A stretch of 64,000 bases of DNA from Sinotaia quadrata (GCA_028829895.1 CM054179.1:55031391-55095390), one strand, 5' to 3'. Numbered from the stretch's first letter, positions 1-12,477 are shown. Notes: generated by a model not told the origin, from the letters alone. Program-made: numbers and translations.

Positions 1-468
1 CTGGTTCAACACACTGATGGGCACTTTTATTCCTTCTGATTCAACACACATTGGTGGGTAATTCACTTCATCATACATTGATGGGTACTTCGCTGTTGTT
101 TCTATTGATTTAATACCCCATTTTTCAGGATTTTATTCCTTTAACTTTCTTGGGGGGTGGGGGTTGTTGGTTTTTTATGGCATGACCACATTTGTTAAAT
201 ACGTTACTTGTTTTCATCACATCGACTTGGTATGTCCTTAAGTTTTCATCACATTTATTGGGCATATCCATTAAATCCTAATGGTTTTATTACTATTATA
301 ACTTTAGGAAAGGCTGAATTTACTGATTATTTTCTTCCGAAAAGCGAATATTTATAATCTGCATGCATTTCCTAAGATAAAAATAACTGTTATTTATTCA
401 CTCTCAATATTTATATTAATTTAAAGACGATTGGATCCCGTAACTTTGCTTTCTAACTGCTTTTGCAG
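1..468. other. AT-rich intron upstream of the first visible BMPER-like exon
   Basis: No coding segment is visible. The stretch ends in a good polypyrimidine tract and AG acceptor at 467-468. Imperfect repeats around the words 'ttgatgggtactt' and 'gggcatatcca' hint at decayed tandem DNA at the left edge. Confidence 0.5.
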
Positions 469-3400
469 ACAGGAACCGTCTTATGTGATAGGGAATCATG
501 TCCGCCACCTCCTTGTGACGTCATAGACCAGGTGCTCATAGAGGGGTCATGTTGTCCGAAGTGTAAGGGAGAGAAAAAATGTTTTTTCCACGAGAAGACA
601 TACCAGGTGAGAGGTCTGATGCTATTTTTAAATAAGCATAAAACAAGTTGAAGAAAGAAAATAAACGAGCAAAAGAAAAAGAAAAACGGGAGGAGGGGCA
701 AATGAAATCTAACGTATACATGACGCAATTCTAATGTATATACGTTATAACTCTAACGTGCACGATGCATTTTAACCCATAATACACTATATCTTTAACA
801 TACAAATGATGCAATTCTAATGCATAATACTTAAAACTCTAATACACACAAGATGCAATTCTAATGTATATACGTTATAACTTTAACGTACATATGATGC
901 CATTCTAATGGGTATATAACACATCAAGTATTCATTATGCAATTCCAATGTATATACGCTATAACTTTAACGTACAAATGATGCAATTCTAATGTATATA
1001 TAATTCTAACATACACACACAATTCTAATGTATATATAATTCTAACGTACACATACAATTCTAATGTATATATAATTCTAACGTACACATACAATTCTAA
1101 TGTATATATAATTCTAACGTACACATACAATTCTAATGTATATATAATTCTAACGTACACATACAATTCTAACGTACACGTATGCACTTCTAATGTATAT
1201 ACGCTATAATTCTAACGTACAAATTATGCAGTTTTAATGTATACATTGTCGCCGCTGTACTCTGGGGTGACTTTGTAATAATGAATAATATAAAATTTTG
1301 GTAATTAGTTGCAATACAAAACATCTACAAGCGACGATGCAGAATATGGGTCACTGGTAATATATGCATATCTGCAACTGTTACACCGATATTTTGGTAC
1401 ACCGCCAAGTTGACTCATGGCCCCCCACTCAATAATAAGCTGTGAATGGATTTTATGAAATAGATATATAACAATTATAAATAGATGAACAGATAACAAC
1501 ACATAATCATTAGATTATCACTTCAGATTACGATAATAAACGAAAGAAATTACATTCCAGTAACAAATACGCGAGATTGAACAGTCAATAACAAGAATTT
1601 TAATAAAAGAAAAGTTAACAATATTTAGAAAGAATAAGTAATATACATTATGTCCTAACTTTCATCACAATGCCAAACAGAGCAAGTTCAAAGTTCAAGC
1701 CACACTGTAGTACATTCGCGATCATGACTTATCTCAATGCACTAGAGTGACGTACAACACACTGGTAGACTCGCAGTAGGACATGCCATCACATCAGGAA
1801 CTCAATGCGCTAGACTCGGCTAGAGTGACGTACAACACACTGGTAGACTCGCAGTAGGACATGCCATCACATCAGGAACTCAATGCGCTAGACTCGGCTA
1901 GAGTGACGTACAACACACTGGTAGACTTGCAATAGGACATGCCATCACATCAGGAACTCAATGCGCTAGACTCGGCTAGAGTGACGTACAACACACTGGT
2001 AGACTCGCAATAGGACATGCCATCACATCAGAAACAGTCAGTCATCCAAAGCCCACATTGAAATACAAAGATAAAAGATCAAGATGAAACCAAAACCCTA
2101 AAGCACTTAGACTCAGCAATTACTTGTGCTTTAGTCTTAGTCTTGTAATTACTCTATTAATAAGTACTAAGTCTGGCATAGGCCTCTGAAAGAAATAAAG
2201 ATTAACATGTTCAAAACAAAACATAGCATCCTAATAAAACCTAACTATTCACACAATACAAAGACATTTTTACCCTTATCCAGCCAGGGTTTATTGTTCC
2301 ATGTACAACCCAAATACAGAGGGACCCAGTCTCAAACGCTCACCCCAAGAGACAGTTGGAAAAAAGAGTACTTGATACTTGCTTGCTAATGTAGGGGGCG
2401 CTTTCGGCTTCCACCTCTTTCGCGCTTAAATAAAAATCTCCATTCCTTTTATTCATTACTGGAACCATATGTCTCTACTCACCCTCGATCCAGTCAAATT
2501 CACCTAGAGCTACATGTAGTTCTGTTTTTGACTCCCCCCCCCCCTCCCAACCTACCTCTGCCGGCCCAAAAACAACAGTCTCCAGTCTCCAGTTGTATGC
2601 CATACAGACGCTCACATAATTACTGCCAACTGGTTTACTGGCCATTGTCCAGCAATTTAAAACAAAGCAAGCACTCGATGCCCCCCTCCCCTAATAAACG
2701 TAAGTACCAAACACAGGCCAATAAATCTGCCACCATGCAGTACTCTTGCTCGTTCAGGACCTCACTTACAAAATAAGCAGTATGCAATATCCACATCATG
2801 ACGTCACTTACAAAATAAGCAGTATGCAATATCCACATCATGACGTCACTTACAAAATAAGCAGTATGCAATATCCACATCATGACATCACTTACAAAAT
2901 AAGCAGTATGCAATATCCACATCATGACGTCACTTACAAAATAAGCAGTATGCAATATCCACATCATGACGTCACTTACAAAATAAGCAGTATGCAATAT
3001 CCTCATGATACGTATTACAAATAGCGTTTCAATTAAAGTTGCAAATGCCATGAAAATTTATATAAAAATATGTGGGAAAATTTCCCATCATGTGACATAT
3101 ATGATGCAATTCTAACGTATAATACGCTAAACCTCTAATGTGAACACGCTGAATTTCTAACATTCACGCTTTAATGTGACCATATTGTAACAAATATGTC
3201 TTTCAGGCTGGGTCGCATTGGCTTTTCAAAGGATGTCAACAGTGTCATTGTGACAATGGTGTGGTGTACTGCAGTCGCCAAACGTGCGCCAATACTCTTC
3301 AGTGTAAAGAGGTAAGAAAGGTGTTCAGACGTAAGTGTTAAAAGAGTGATTATAAACAGTCTTTATAAGCGCAGGCTAAATTGATATATTACGCAATGTA

Positions 3401-4510
3401 GACGATCGAATCGGCGAAAGAGATTTCACAAAATATTTTTTTTTATATTTTAATTAATAATGCTGGTAGCAGATAAGACTTGTTTAAAGCAAATTTTTAT
3501 TTTCCACTTTCTTTCAGGGCTATTCGTTGAAATTTACACCAGGATCTTGCTGTCCCACATGTGTAAAAGGTAATTTTATATTTTTTCCACCAATCAGTGT
3601 GCAAAGCAGCCTTGTCAGACAAGGCTGCTTGCTTTCACCTACTCTCTTCAACATGTTCCTTGAAAGAATCATGACAGATTCTCTGGAAGACCATGAAGGA
3701 ACTGACAGTATTGGAGGCAGAGCAATAACGAACTTACTCTTTGCCGACGACATTGATGGCCTTGCAAGAAATGAAGAGCTAGTTCAGTTGGTGGAAAAAC
3801 TGGACTGGACAGCTACCGCTTTTGGTAGGAAATCAGTGCAGAGAAGACCAAATTGATGACCAACAACACCAGTGACATTGGCAATGACATCATGATTGGT
3901 GATCAGAAACTGGAAATAGTTAATAAATTCAAGTACTTAGGAGCCATCGTGACAGATGAATGATCAAAACCAGAAATATTGTCCAGGATTGCGCTGACAA
4001 TAACAACAATGGTAAGGCTGAAGACAGTTTGGAAAGACAGAAACACCTCAGTCAGTTCAAATGATGCGCTACCTGGTTGTATTTGTGTTCTTATATGTAT
4101 GAGTCATGGACCCTCACAGTGGATCTCGAAAGGAGGATACAAGCTACTGAAATGAGATGCTTTCGAAAGTTGCTTGGCATTTCGTATAGAGATCATGTCA
4201 CTAAATGGGAAAATAGGAAACAGAATTAAGCAAGCCAATGGGCCATATGAAGAGCTATTGGCCATTGTGAAAAAACGCAAAATGAAATGATATGGGCATG
4301 TCACGCGATCAAAAGGGCTTGCCAAGACAATCATGCAAGGTACTGTACAAGGAGGGCGAAGGAGAGGAAGACAGAGGAAAAGATGGGAGGATAACATCTC
4401 AGAGTGGACAGGACTGGAGCTGAGCGATACAGTAAGATTATCAGAGAAAAGAATGGAGGAAGTTGATTGGCAGGTCATCAGTGGTGCCCCAACGGTCGAC
4501 AAGACTAAGG

Positions 4511-4556
<46 letters not shown>

Positions 4557-7500
4557 GTGCAAAAGTTGCACTACTTTATTTATTAATACAAGCTGCAATA
4601 TTTTTTATATATATACTTGAAATGGATTGAACATATGTATGATATGAGATAAGCACCAGAAGAAGAATATAGGCATCTAGAAGTAGTGTAGGCGTGGGTA
4701 TATTCTAAAACGGAAGAGAGTAATATTTTGGACTGATCAAAGTATACGTAGTAGTTACTAAATTTCAAGAGAAATAAATAAATTTGAGCTGGTTTTTTAA
4801 GTAAAAAGCAAAAAAAAAAAAAAAAAAAGATTAGGCTGAGGGAAAAGATAGAGTATATGTCGTTCTGAGTCTAGTATTTCTGGTAGTTAGACTTGAATAA
4901 TTTTATACTTATTTGTTTGCGTTTTGGTTGTTATTCACTCCAAGAGCGTCTAGGATCTGTGTATTTGATGCTGGGAATAAAAGTCCCAAATAAATACCTA
5001 TATTGTATGATACTAAATGAATTTCAGAATTACAGTGCAGAGCTCTTTCTGAATTAGATCGTTGTGAAACAAGAAATTTCAAAGATGTGTTTTAACTAAC
5101 CACCAAAATATAATGCATTAAATTTTGCCTTTATTAAATACGTACAAATTAAGCTTGGAATCCAAACTTGAATTCCATGTGTAAATAAGTAATTATATGC
5201 TATTATTTTAATCTTTTAGATGATGCTGTTTGTACACTGACCAACGAGTCTCGTCTCCTCACATTCGACAAGCGGTATTTTACAGCTGTCGGCAAGTGTC
5301 GTTATCATCTTGCCCGTGACTGCAAGAGTAATGTTTTCTTTGTGAAGATCAGAACCAGTCCACTATCAAGTAATGAAACTTGGACGGAGTTGGTGACAGT
5401 TGGTTTACCTGGAAATTACACCATCAACCTCTACCGGAAACTGGGTGTGGTCAAAATCAATCGACGTCTCGTAACGCTGCCTCATGTTATTTCCTACCGG
5501 TTTGCTGTGAGACTCCTTGACAACAATGTCATCCTTGATGCGAGCGAACAATACGGGGTCAAGGTTATTTGGAATGGAAATGATCGCTTAGAAGTAAGTC
5601 TCCCCAGGAAGCCAATGCTTTATATTTTGACATGAATAATAGGCCACTTTAAAAATTAAATTTCTTGTAAAAATGTGTTTAGTTTTTTCAATCAGTAAAA
5701 TCTTTGATTTTGCCCTCTTATGTTTAGTTCTTGGCGTTCCATGTCAAGTTAAAATAAAGTATCTGCTTCTGGTATGACTTGCACATTCGCACACAAATGT
5801 CACACAAGTATGATTTATAAATAGCGCGTCACGTCGGTCATATAAATGACAGTTTCATTTACAGAAGTCTCGTTTTTTGTGGTTACATAAGTCAAAACAG
5901 TTTCATTCGTTCTTTATTCACAAAAGTCACATCATTCTATGTCTTATGAGCCGTATCACTCACATAAGTCATGCTTATTTAGTCATACAGATAAAAGTAG
6001 TTTTGTAAATATTCTTGGCTCACTAAATTCTAATCTAAGTGTAAACATCCATTGCTCACATAACGTCTTGAAATACAGTCTGCTCTTAGAAATGACAAAC
6101 GTCTTGTAAATACAAACTGCTCTTAGAAATGACAGACGTCTTGTAAATACAAACTGCTCTTAGAAATGACAAACGTCTTGTAAATACAAACTGCTCTTAG
6201 AAATGACAAACGTCTTGCAATTACAAACTGCTCTTAGAAATGACAAACGTCTTGTAAATACAAACTGCTCTTAGAAATGACATAGGCCTACGAGTCACAA
6301 CGGTCTTGTAAATACTCATTACTCACACGAGTCACAACGGTCAGGTAATATTACTTATTGCTCACACAAGTACACAACAGTCTTGTAAATGCTCATTGCT
6401 CGCACGAGCCACAACGGTCTTGTAATACTTATTGCTCACATGCGTCACAACGGACTTGTAATACTCATTACCTTTGACGAGTCACAACGGTTTTGGAAGC
6501 GCTCATACCAGTCACAACGGACTTGTAATACTCATTGCTCACACGCGTCATAACGGACTTGTAATACTCATTGCTCACACGCGTCATAACGGACTTGGAA
6601 GCAACATGCAATACTCAAACGTTGTAGCAGTCTTGTTATAAAACTGCAATATCTTTGGCTAACTATATTTTAAACTAGCTTATCGAGAAGATATTTCCTT
6701 TCTAAACAAGAGATTCCCCCAGTTTACAGAAAACCCACCTTTTTCTTTTAATTTGCTGTTATATTTGAATATTAAAAAATAAAAGAAGACAGAAAAAAAA
6801 GCGAGAGAAATTTTAACATATACATGTACTTACAAGACCTAGTTTGTTCCAACTTATATGATATGCAAGTACTGTTTTATTGTCACTGTAAATTGTGTTT
6901 GCCTGATGAAGCGGTTTGCCAACACTTCAAGAATCTATGATTAAACTGACATAATATTATAGTTATTACTTTTGTCTTTTGACGTGGAATAATGTGTAAA
7001 ACAAATATAACTAGTTTAAAAAAAAGAAAAAAATGAACAAGATATATTTTGAGTCCATAAAATCAACTAATGTTTTCTGCTAGCTGGGCCTTAGCAAACA
7101 CTTCAGAAGCCGCACGTGTGGTCTGTGCGGTAACTATAATGGCGTCGCACAGGACGATTTTATCAATAAACTGGGCCACAGAGTCAGCACCGCAGAACAG
7201 TTCCTGGAGTCGTGGAAAGTACGAGACGTTTGTCAAAGGGCCGAAGGGCTTGATTCTGCTGCCATGACGACCGATTGTAAGCCTGACCTGGTTGCCGCGG
7301 CGGAGAAAAGATGCACGGCGCTTCTGACGGACAGAGAGTTTGCTGCATGCGCCAGTAGAATTGATGTCGCACCGTACATCAGGTACATTTTGAGTTTCAG
7401 TGTTGAATTCAGTGACAAACATTACTTCAAAAAGAAGTAAAGATGTCGTCATCATCACCACCCTCATCATCTAAATTTATTTAAACATTTCTTTTAAGTG

Positions 7501-7649
7501 ATTTGTTGTTGTTGTTGTTTTTTGTCACGTCTTTTCCTCGCGTGACTTTATTGATAAATTTTACTGCACCCAGATTTAAAAAACAAACTAAATCATCAAC
7601 CGGCGGAGGGTGATCACCCTGTTCAAACATTTTCACAACCAGCTTCAGT

Positions 7650-7696
<47 letters not shown>

Positions 7697-8700
7697 GATC
7701 AGTTATTTAGATAGAATTGGCAAGGGTAGTTTTTAAAACAAAACAAACAATAATAGCCAAACAACCCATCTCATTTCAAGCTGTTAGAATGTTCAAACGC
7801 TCTACTTGTTATTACTGTCTCTCGCTCTATGAAAGTCGTATACACTTATAATGTCTGAATAATAAGAACAAAGACGATTTTATAATTAATATGCTAGGCA
7901 CGCATAGCCATTCACTTTAAAAGAAACAAAATCATTTTTGCTTAGTTTTAATCTAAGCAAACAGAGTAACTTATTAATAAGTCTGTGATATAATTCAAGT
8001 CTAATATACCTAATTCACTCACATTTTTTTAAAATACAAAAATATTTCCGATGGAAGAATTTTTTTTTGGTCCCGCCGCTTAATGTTGAATAGAAATATT
8101 TGAGGCATCGTCGAACTGAACCCACCCAGCTCAGAAATAACAACTCATTCCAAGAGTTAAGGCTTACCATTGATAAATGGTTCTTTTAATACTCACTCTT
8201 GGCTTTATAAGTTAAAAGACCCCAACTTAATGATAACGCAAATTTTGTTAGTTTTAATTTGAAATTGTCTTATACTGTAGCTGTTTAATACAGAACTGAC
8301 ATATTATTGTTGAAGTAAAAAAATCGGTAAACTGTCTTACTGACGATGTTTAATACAGAACTGAGACATTATTGTTAAGTAAAAAAAATCGGTAAATTGT
8401 CTTACTGTAGATGTTTAATACAGAACTGAGACATTATTGTTAAATTAAAAAAATCGGTGACACGATGGAGCAGCAGTGAAGCAAACTTGACATTGTCACG
8501 TGAAAAAAAATTGACTAAGAGCCCATCAATATGTCACCACATAAATCGTTTCTAAAGCAGCCTCAATTTCTTCTTTAACGGTTTCAGAGATTGCATTCAT
8601 GAGAGTTGTCGCTGTACGGATGACTGTCACCTACGCCGCGTCAAGAGCTTCGTTCGTCGCTGCAGGCGTGCTGGCTATGACGTGTTGCTTCGTCGGATAA
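469..8700 (+). CDS. BMPER: BMPER/crossveinless-2-like secreted BMP-binding protein, 3' part (VWC-VWC-VWD-C8)
   Basis: Six exons are read: 469-606, 3207-3311, 3518-3569, 5220-5593, 7084-7382 and 8588-8700, all with AG acceptors and GT donors and matching phases. Exon 1 ends one VWC unit (CCPKC). Exons 1-3 form the next (CQQCHC ... CCPTC). Exon 4 and the start of exon 5 form a VWD domain with the CGLCGNYNG motif. The rest of exon 5 and exon 6 form a C8 domain rich in paired cysteines. VWC-VWC-VWD-C8 order is that of BMPER/CV-2, extracellular proteins that bind BMPs through VWC units and tune signalling. The GDPH cleavage motif normally near the start of VWD is missing: positions about 5241-5258 read TNESRL. 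The 5' exons lie left of the window. The C-terminal TIL domain was not found; either it sits in an unseen exon or the frame ends at the TGA just after 8700. Exon 6's donor (GTAACT) is inferred. A mucin- or vitellogenin-type VWD protein is less likely. Confidence 0.8.
760..1235. repeat. 36-bp minisatellite
   Basis: A unit alternating AATTCTAATGTATATATAAT with TCTAACGTACACATAC recurs about every 36 bp and is almost perfect at 1021-1170. Because 36 is a multiple of three and the unit lacks stops on one strand, it gives a repetitive minus-strand open frame that is not a gene. It lies in an intron of the BMPER-like gene. Confidence 0.85.
1745..2035. repeat. 78-bp minisatellite, about 3.7 copies
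   Basis: The unit starting GAGTGACGTACAACACACTG begins at 1745, 1823, 1901 and 1979, an exact 78-bp period with very few differences between copies. It is intronic. Confidence 0.9.
2036..2762. other. unassigned intronic stretch, richer in GC and complexity
   Basis: No exon or known element is recognised. A C-run near 2531 and several AATAAA words are present. Its contrast with the surrounding AT-rich DNA suggests an old mobile element, but nothing diagnostic was found. Confidence 0.3.
2763..3010. repeat. 42-bp minisatellite carrying CRE-like octamers
   Basis: A 42-bp unit (CAAAATAAGCAGTATGCAAT followed by ATCCACATCATGACGTCACTTA) is repeated about six times. Full TGACGTCA palindromes start at 2799, 2841, 2925 and 2967, and a variant TGACATCA starts at 2883. 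Both strands stay open in one frame because 42 is a multiple of three; these frames are not taken as genes. Confidence 0.9.
3588..4553 (+). mobile_element. decayed non-LTR retrotransposon (LINE) 3' end with (GATA)n tail
   Basis: Reading + there is an RT fragment with RQGCLLSPTLFN and the catalytic FADD box (3740-3751). After frameshifts and stops comes a C-terminal LINE segment including KYLGAIVTD near 3940 and GGRRRGRQRKRWEDNISEW near 4350-4410. The element ends in about ten GATA units at 4513-4553, as many LINEs end in a short microsatellite. It sits in the intron just after the exon ending at 3569, in the same orientation as the host gene. It is inactive; the clade (RTE, Jockey-like or other) is not resolved. 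Confidence 0.8.
6063..6610. repeat. 37-bp minisatellite grading into a degenerate relative
   Basis: At 6063-6283 a 37-bp unit (GACAAACGTCTTGTAAATAC then AAACTGCTCTTAGAAAT) is repeated about six times. From 6284 to 6610 a related but degenerate unit (CACAACGGTCTTGTAATACT, CATTGCTCACACGAGT) continues. It looks like a young homogenised core beside older diverged copies. It lies in the intron between the VWD exons. Confidence 0.85.
7653..7697. repeat. (CA)n-(CG)n dinucleotide run
   Basis: A pure CA tract passes directly into CG repeats (acacac...gcgcgcgc). Alternating purine-pyrimidine DNA of this kind can adopt Z-form. Confidence 0.9.
8268..8458. repeat. 66-bp tandem repeat, three copies
   Basis: A unit with TTTAATACAGAACTGAGACA ... 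TTATTGTTAAGTAAAAAAATCGGTAAA is repeated three times with small indels, in the intron before the last visible BMPER-like exon. Confidence 0.8.
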
Positions 8701-8964
8701 GTAACTGAATCACTGCAAACGACATTGTGCACCCAAAGTCTATAGCTAAGCTCACTGACTAGCGAACTGCCTACAAATTTAAAGGGACTTAATCAACTAT
8801 TTTTTTAAAAGCCACCCTGTTGAATCGTGTTTAAGTTAGTGTTCTTGCTAAATGTTTTGTTTTTAAGTTCGCGTCATCATCACCAGGAGAGGTGGGTCGG
8901 GGAGGCGTCGACACTCTACTGAGAACGATGATTACTATCATTCCTCGTCAGTGGTGGTAAATAA

Positions 8965-9575
8965 TACACGACTACAAGAACAATCCAGTGGGAGATAAGA
9001 GGCACCAGAACAATCCAGCGGGAGATAAGAGATTGATACCAGAACAGTCCAGTGGGAGATAAGAGATTGGTACAAGAACAGTCCAGTGAGAGAAAAGAGA
9101 TTAATACCAGCACAATCCAGTGGGAGATATGAGGTATCAGAACAATCCAATGGGAGATAAGCGATTGGTACCAGAACAGTCCAGTGGGAGATATGAGGTA
9201 CCAGAACAATCCAGTGGGAGATAAGCGATTGGTACCAGAACAGTCCAGTGGGAGATATTAGATACCAGAACAGTCAAGTTGGAGATAAGAGAATGGTATC
9301 AAAAAAGTCCACAGGGAGATAAGTGATTGCAACTAGGACAGTCCACTGGGAGATAAGAGATAGTTACTAGGAGAGTCCAGTGGTGATAAGAGATTGTTAC
9401 TATGAGAGTCCAGTGGAGATAAGAGATTTGTACCAGAACAGTCCAGTGGGAGATAAGAGATGAGTACCAGAACAGTCCAGTGAGAAATATGAGGTACCAG
9501 AACAACCCATTCAGAGATAAAAGATTTGTACCAGAACAGTCCATGGGGAGATAAGAGATTGGTACTAGGAACCAA
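8965..9575. repeat. 31-36-bp minisatellite, about 17 copies
   Basis: The unit GAGATTGGTACCAGAACAGT followed by CCAGTGGGAGATAA recurs along the segment. Shorter copies lack ATTG, which explains the period shift between about 31 and 36 bp. Overlapping minus-strand frames here are by-products of the repeat. Confidence 0.9.
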
Positions 9576-10465
9576 ATAAAAAAACAAAAAACAAATTACT
9601 AGTCTTAACTCTTCAACTCTTTGAATGTGAGAAAATTGATCAAACACTTATTATAATATTTTCAGTTTAAAATAGAAATGAAATAAAATGAATAAACTGA
9701 AGAAAAAATATGCCAGGCAAACTTAGAAAAACTGCACCTACCAAAATATTGCCCCCAATATTCTAGCTCTTTTATCTGCATTATGTACTTTCGGCATGCA
9801 TGTACTTCTAGTCTGCACAGCTCTACCTAAACTGTTACTTCATGTAGAACCATGGAAGTCAGTGGTATGGTAATAATTAAAAGTTCAAAGTTCATTGACA
9901 GTAAACAGTAAGTTACAGCAAAGAAAAAGAAAACGAGGATGGAGAGGAACCTAATTTTTGTTGTTGCAGTTTCTCTCATTTTCTGTCTTTAGAACATGGA
10001 AAAAAGTACACATAATGTATTTTGAATAATTTTCAATCCACTACTTCTTGAAGGAGAATTTAGCACAACCTATGTATTCAAATGACTTTGAAAGCATATA
10101 TATATATGTGTGTGTGTTTGTTTGTGTGTTTGTGTGTGTGTGTGTGTGAAAGGGTTGAAATTCATGCCTACTATTTCAATGTCAAAATAAAGTTGCACAT
10201 TTTTGGTGACAAATGCATTATTTTATTTATATTATGTCAATACTTTTCTCATATTGAGAAATATATATCATTGTATCATTCAATGAGGTAACATTTTTAA
10301 TAAAAACATTATGTGTAAACTGCATTGTGAAAAGATCTGAACACATAATCCTTGATGTGATATTAATAAAATAAATTATCTTTTAGATTTTATGGTTAGA
10401 TACAAAATGTTTTTTCTTGGCATATAGTTACTTCCATTGACGGTCATGGAAGTACTGCTTACCTA
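9576..10465. other. non-coding stretch between minisatellites
   Basis: No exon, RNA gene or element is recognised. It contains a TA/TG microsatellite around 10096-10148. Confidence 0.5.
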
Positions 10466-10720
10466 GACATTTATTGTCAGCAACCAGCGAGTTATATTGT
10501 CAGCAACCAGCGAGTTTTATTGTCAGCAACCAGTGAGTTTTATTGTCAGCAACCAGCGAGTTTTATTGTCAGCAACCAGTGAGTTTTATTGTCAGCAACC
10601 AGAGTTTTATTGTCAGCAACCAGAGAGTTTTATTGTCAGCAGCCAATGAGTTTTATTGTCAGCAAACAGTGAGTTTTATTGTCAGCAAACAGTGAGTTTT
10701 ATTGTCAGCAAACAGTGAGT
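10466..10720. repeat. 23-bp minisatellite, about 11 copies
   Basis: The unit TTTTATTGTCAGCAACCAGC plus GAG repeats with drift (CAACCAG to CAAACAGTGAG in the last copies). Confidence 0.9.
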
Positions 10721-10904
10721 TTGTATTTGGATTTCCTTGTCCGTGTACGTTACTTATATCTCATGCCTGTCTCAGAAGCAATTAAATGTCGTTCAGCTGT
10801 CTTGACGATCAACGTGGGTGAATTCAGTGTCAAAGAGGTGGTCATGAGAGAGGGACTTCATTATCATTAATCTTTTAAAGTGAAAAACATCTCGCAAGGC
10901 CTAA

Positions 10905-11271
10905 CCCAAGTGTGTGTGCCTTCTTTTTCTGTGTATATACCTTCTTCTTCAATCTTGTGTGTGTCTTCTTCCTCAGTGATGTGTGCGCGCCGTTTTATTC
11001 TTTCTTGAATATGTGCCTTCTTCTATCTGTGTGGGTGTGTCTTCTACTTCTTTATCTCTGTATGTACATTCTTCTTCTATCTGTGTGTGTGCGGTCTTCT
11101 TCATTATCTCTATATTCGCTTTCTTCTTCTATCTGTGTGCCTTCTACTTTATACTTATATTGTGTATGTGAGCCTTCTATCTGTGTGTGTGTGCCTTCAT
11201 CTCTTTGTGTGCCTACTCCTATCTGTGTACTTGCTTCTTAGCTTATGTGAGTCTTCTTTATTTTGTATATG
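10905..11271. repeat. pyrimidine/GT-rich minisatellite, left part
   Basis: Degenerate repeats of TTCTTCTATCTGTGTGTGTG-like units. This is the left arm of the array that continues at 12478; the interval between is the inserted LTR-like element. Confidence 0.75.
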
Positions 11272-12477
11272 TGTGACGCCAACGCCACCTAGTTAGTGAT
11301 TATGATTATTATTAATTAATCACCCATAACTGAATACAAGTGATTAGAATCTTAATTTGTGCTATTAATAATTCTCCAGAAGACACCACTCGTCTCTCTC
11401 ACTTGGCGGATATGTGGGCGTTGTAAACGTTTTCTCTCTTCCACAATATTTACCGTCACACAATAATTCTGTAGATGGAAAATTTCTTACTAAAGGAGAA
11501 GACCAAACCATCTTTAATCTATATTTAGCAAGCCCCCGTGCACCCACTTTCTTCTCCAACATAAGGTTATCAATATGTGTAAGGTCAATAAGATTATTAA
11601 ACCAACAATCAAACATACATATAAAAAATATTACTTAACATCAATATCTCCACGAAAACACGTTCGAAAAATGTTAATATCCATACAGTCTTATATCCTA
11701 AAACACAATTCAACAATTTTGTGTCAATACAAATCACAGGATAGTTCTTATAAGAGAAAAGAAATGGAGTTATTAGAGATAAGCGGTATTGGTTTAGGCG
11801 CTGTCTCAGTAGTCTTTCACATGCTTTGTGTAACAAGCCACAAATTTAGTGTTCACATTACTACTGTCAGTTCCATGTAATTTCCTCCTCATTTAGAACA
11901 CTGATTTTGTATTCTCTCAGGGCTAGCCTGGTCCCTCCTTTGCTATATTAGCTCCCTCAAGCAAAACAACAATTGTATTAATTTCCAGTAACTTCCTCAT
12001 ACCAGAAATTATTCAATGTAGTCAGCATAACTTGCCACCATACATCAACAGAATGTAGTGTATTCCTTACACTTGCACACTGTGGTAGATACTTCTTGCG
12101 TATACCCCAGTCGTAGTGGTTTATAATCAGTAAACTAGGAGGTTCAGATAAAACAAGTCCACTTTCCCCATTAAGCTAACGGCTGCCTTTCCTGACCAGA
12201 CTTCTTGCAACACCAAATTCAAATGATTAGACAATAGAATTCTCTACAGTCTACAGCAGATAAACTTTTGATCTCATCTCATTGGCTGGTCTTGTTCTTG
12301 TAAATCTTTAACTATTAGAACTTGTTTGCTTTGCATCAGTAATTTGTAGCATATTCTCAAGTGGTTTAGTCCAACTGCTAAAATACCATCATAAGGAGTG
12401 CCCAAGGTAAGGTCACTTCAACAATTTATATAACAATTAAGTTTAGAAATAGGGATAGGGAAATTTACTCCACCACA
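11272..12477 (-). mobile_element. LTR-like element copy 1 (probable solo LTR)
   Basis: The segment is the reverse complement of copies at 33928-35198 and 60051-61661. On the minus strand it starts TGTGGTGGAGTAAATTT and ends GGCGTTGGCGTCACA, the TG...CA form of an LTR. Flanks are ATATG/ATGTG, or exactly ATGTG/ATGTG if the end is trimmed by two bases; either fits a 5-bp target duplication, although the target is GT-rich repeat. No protein is encoded. Relative to the other copies it lacks an internal block of about 300 bp. Confidence 0.65.

Noticed and set aside
2635..3051. Minus-strand 138-codon frame with 14-residue repeats
   Set aside because: Created by the 42-bp minisatellite, which is open on both strands; it lies in an intron.
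7063..7470. Minus-strand 135-codon frame opposite the VWD/C8 exon
   Set aside because: The + strand encodes clear VWD and C8 motifs with correct splice sites; the minus frame is its shadow.
8965..9575. Regularly spaced short repeats that resemble a CRISPR array
   Set aside because: The units are directly adjacent with no unique spacers, and the DNA is eukaryotic; it is a minisatellite.
10679..10870. 63-codon + frame ending in VGEFSVKEVVMREGLHYH
   Set aside because: Starts within the 23-bp minisatellite; the tail matches no family and could not be joined to the BMPER-like gene as a TIL domain.
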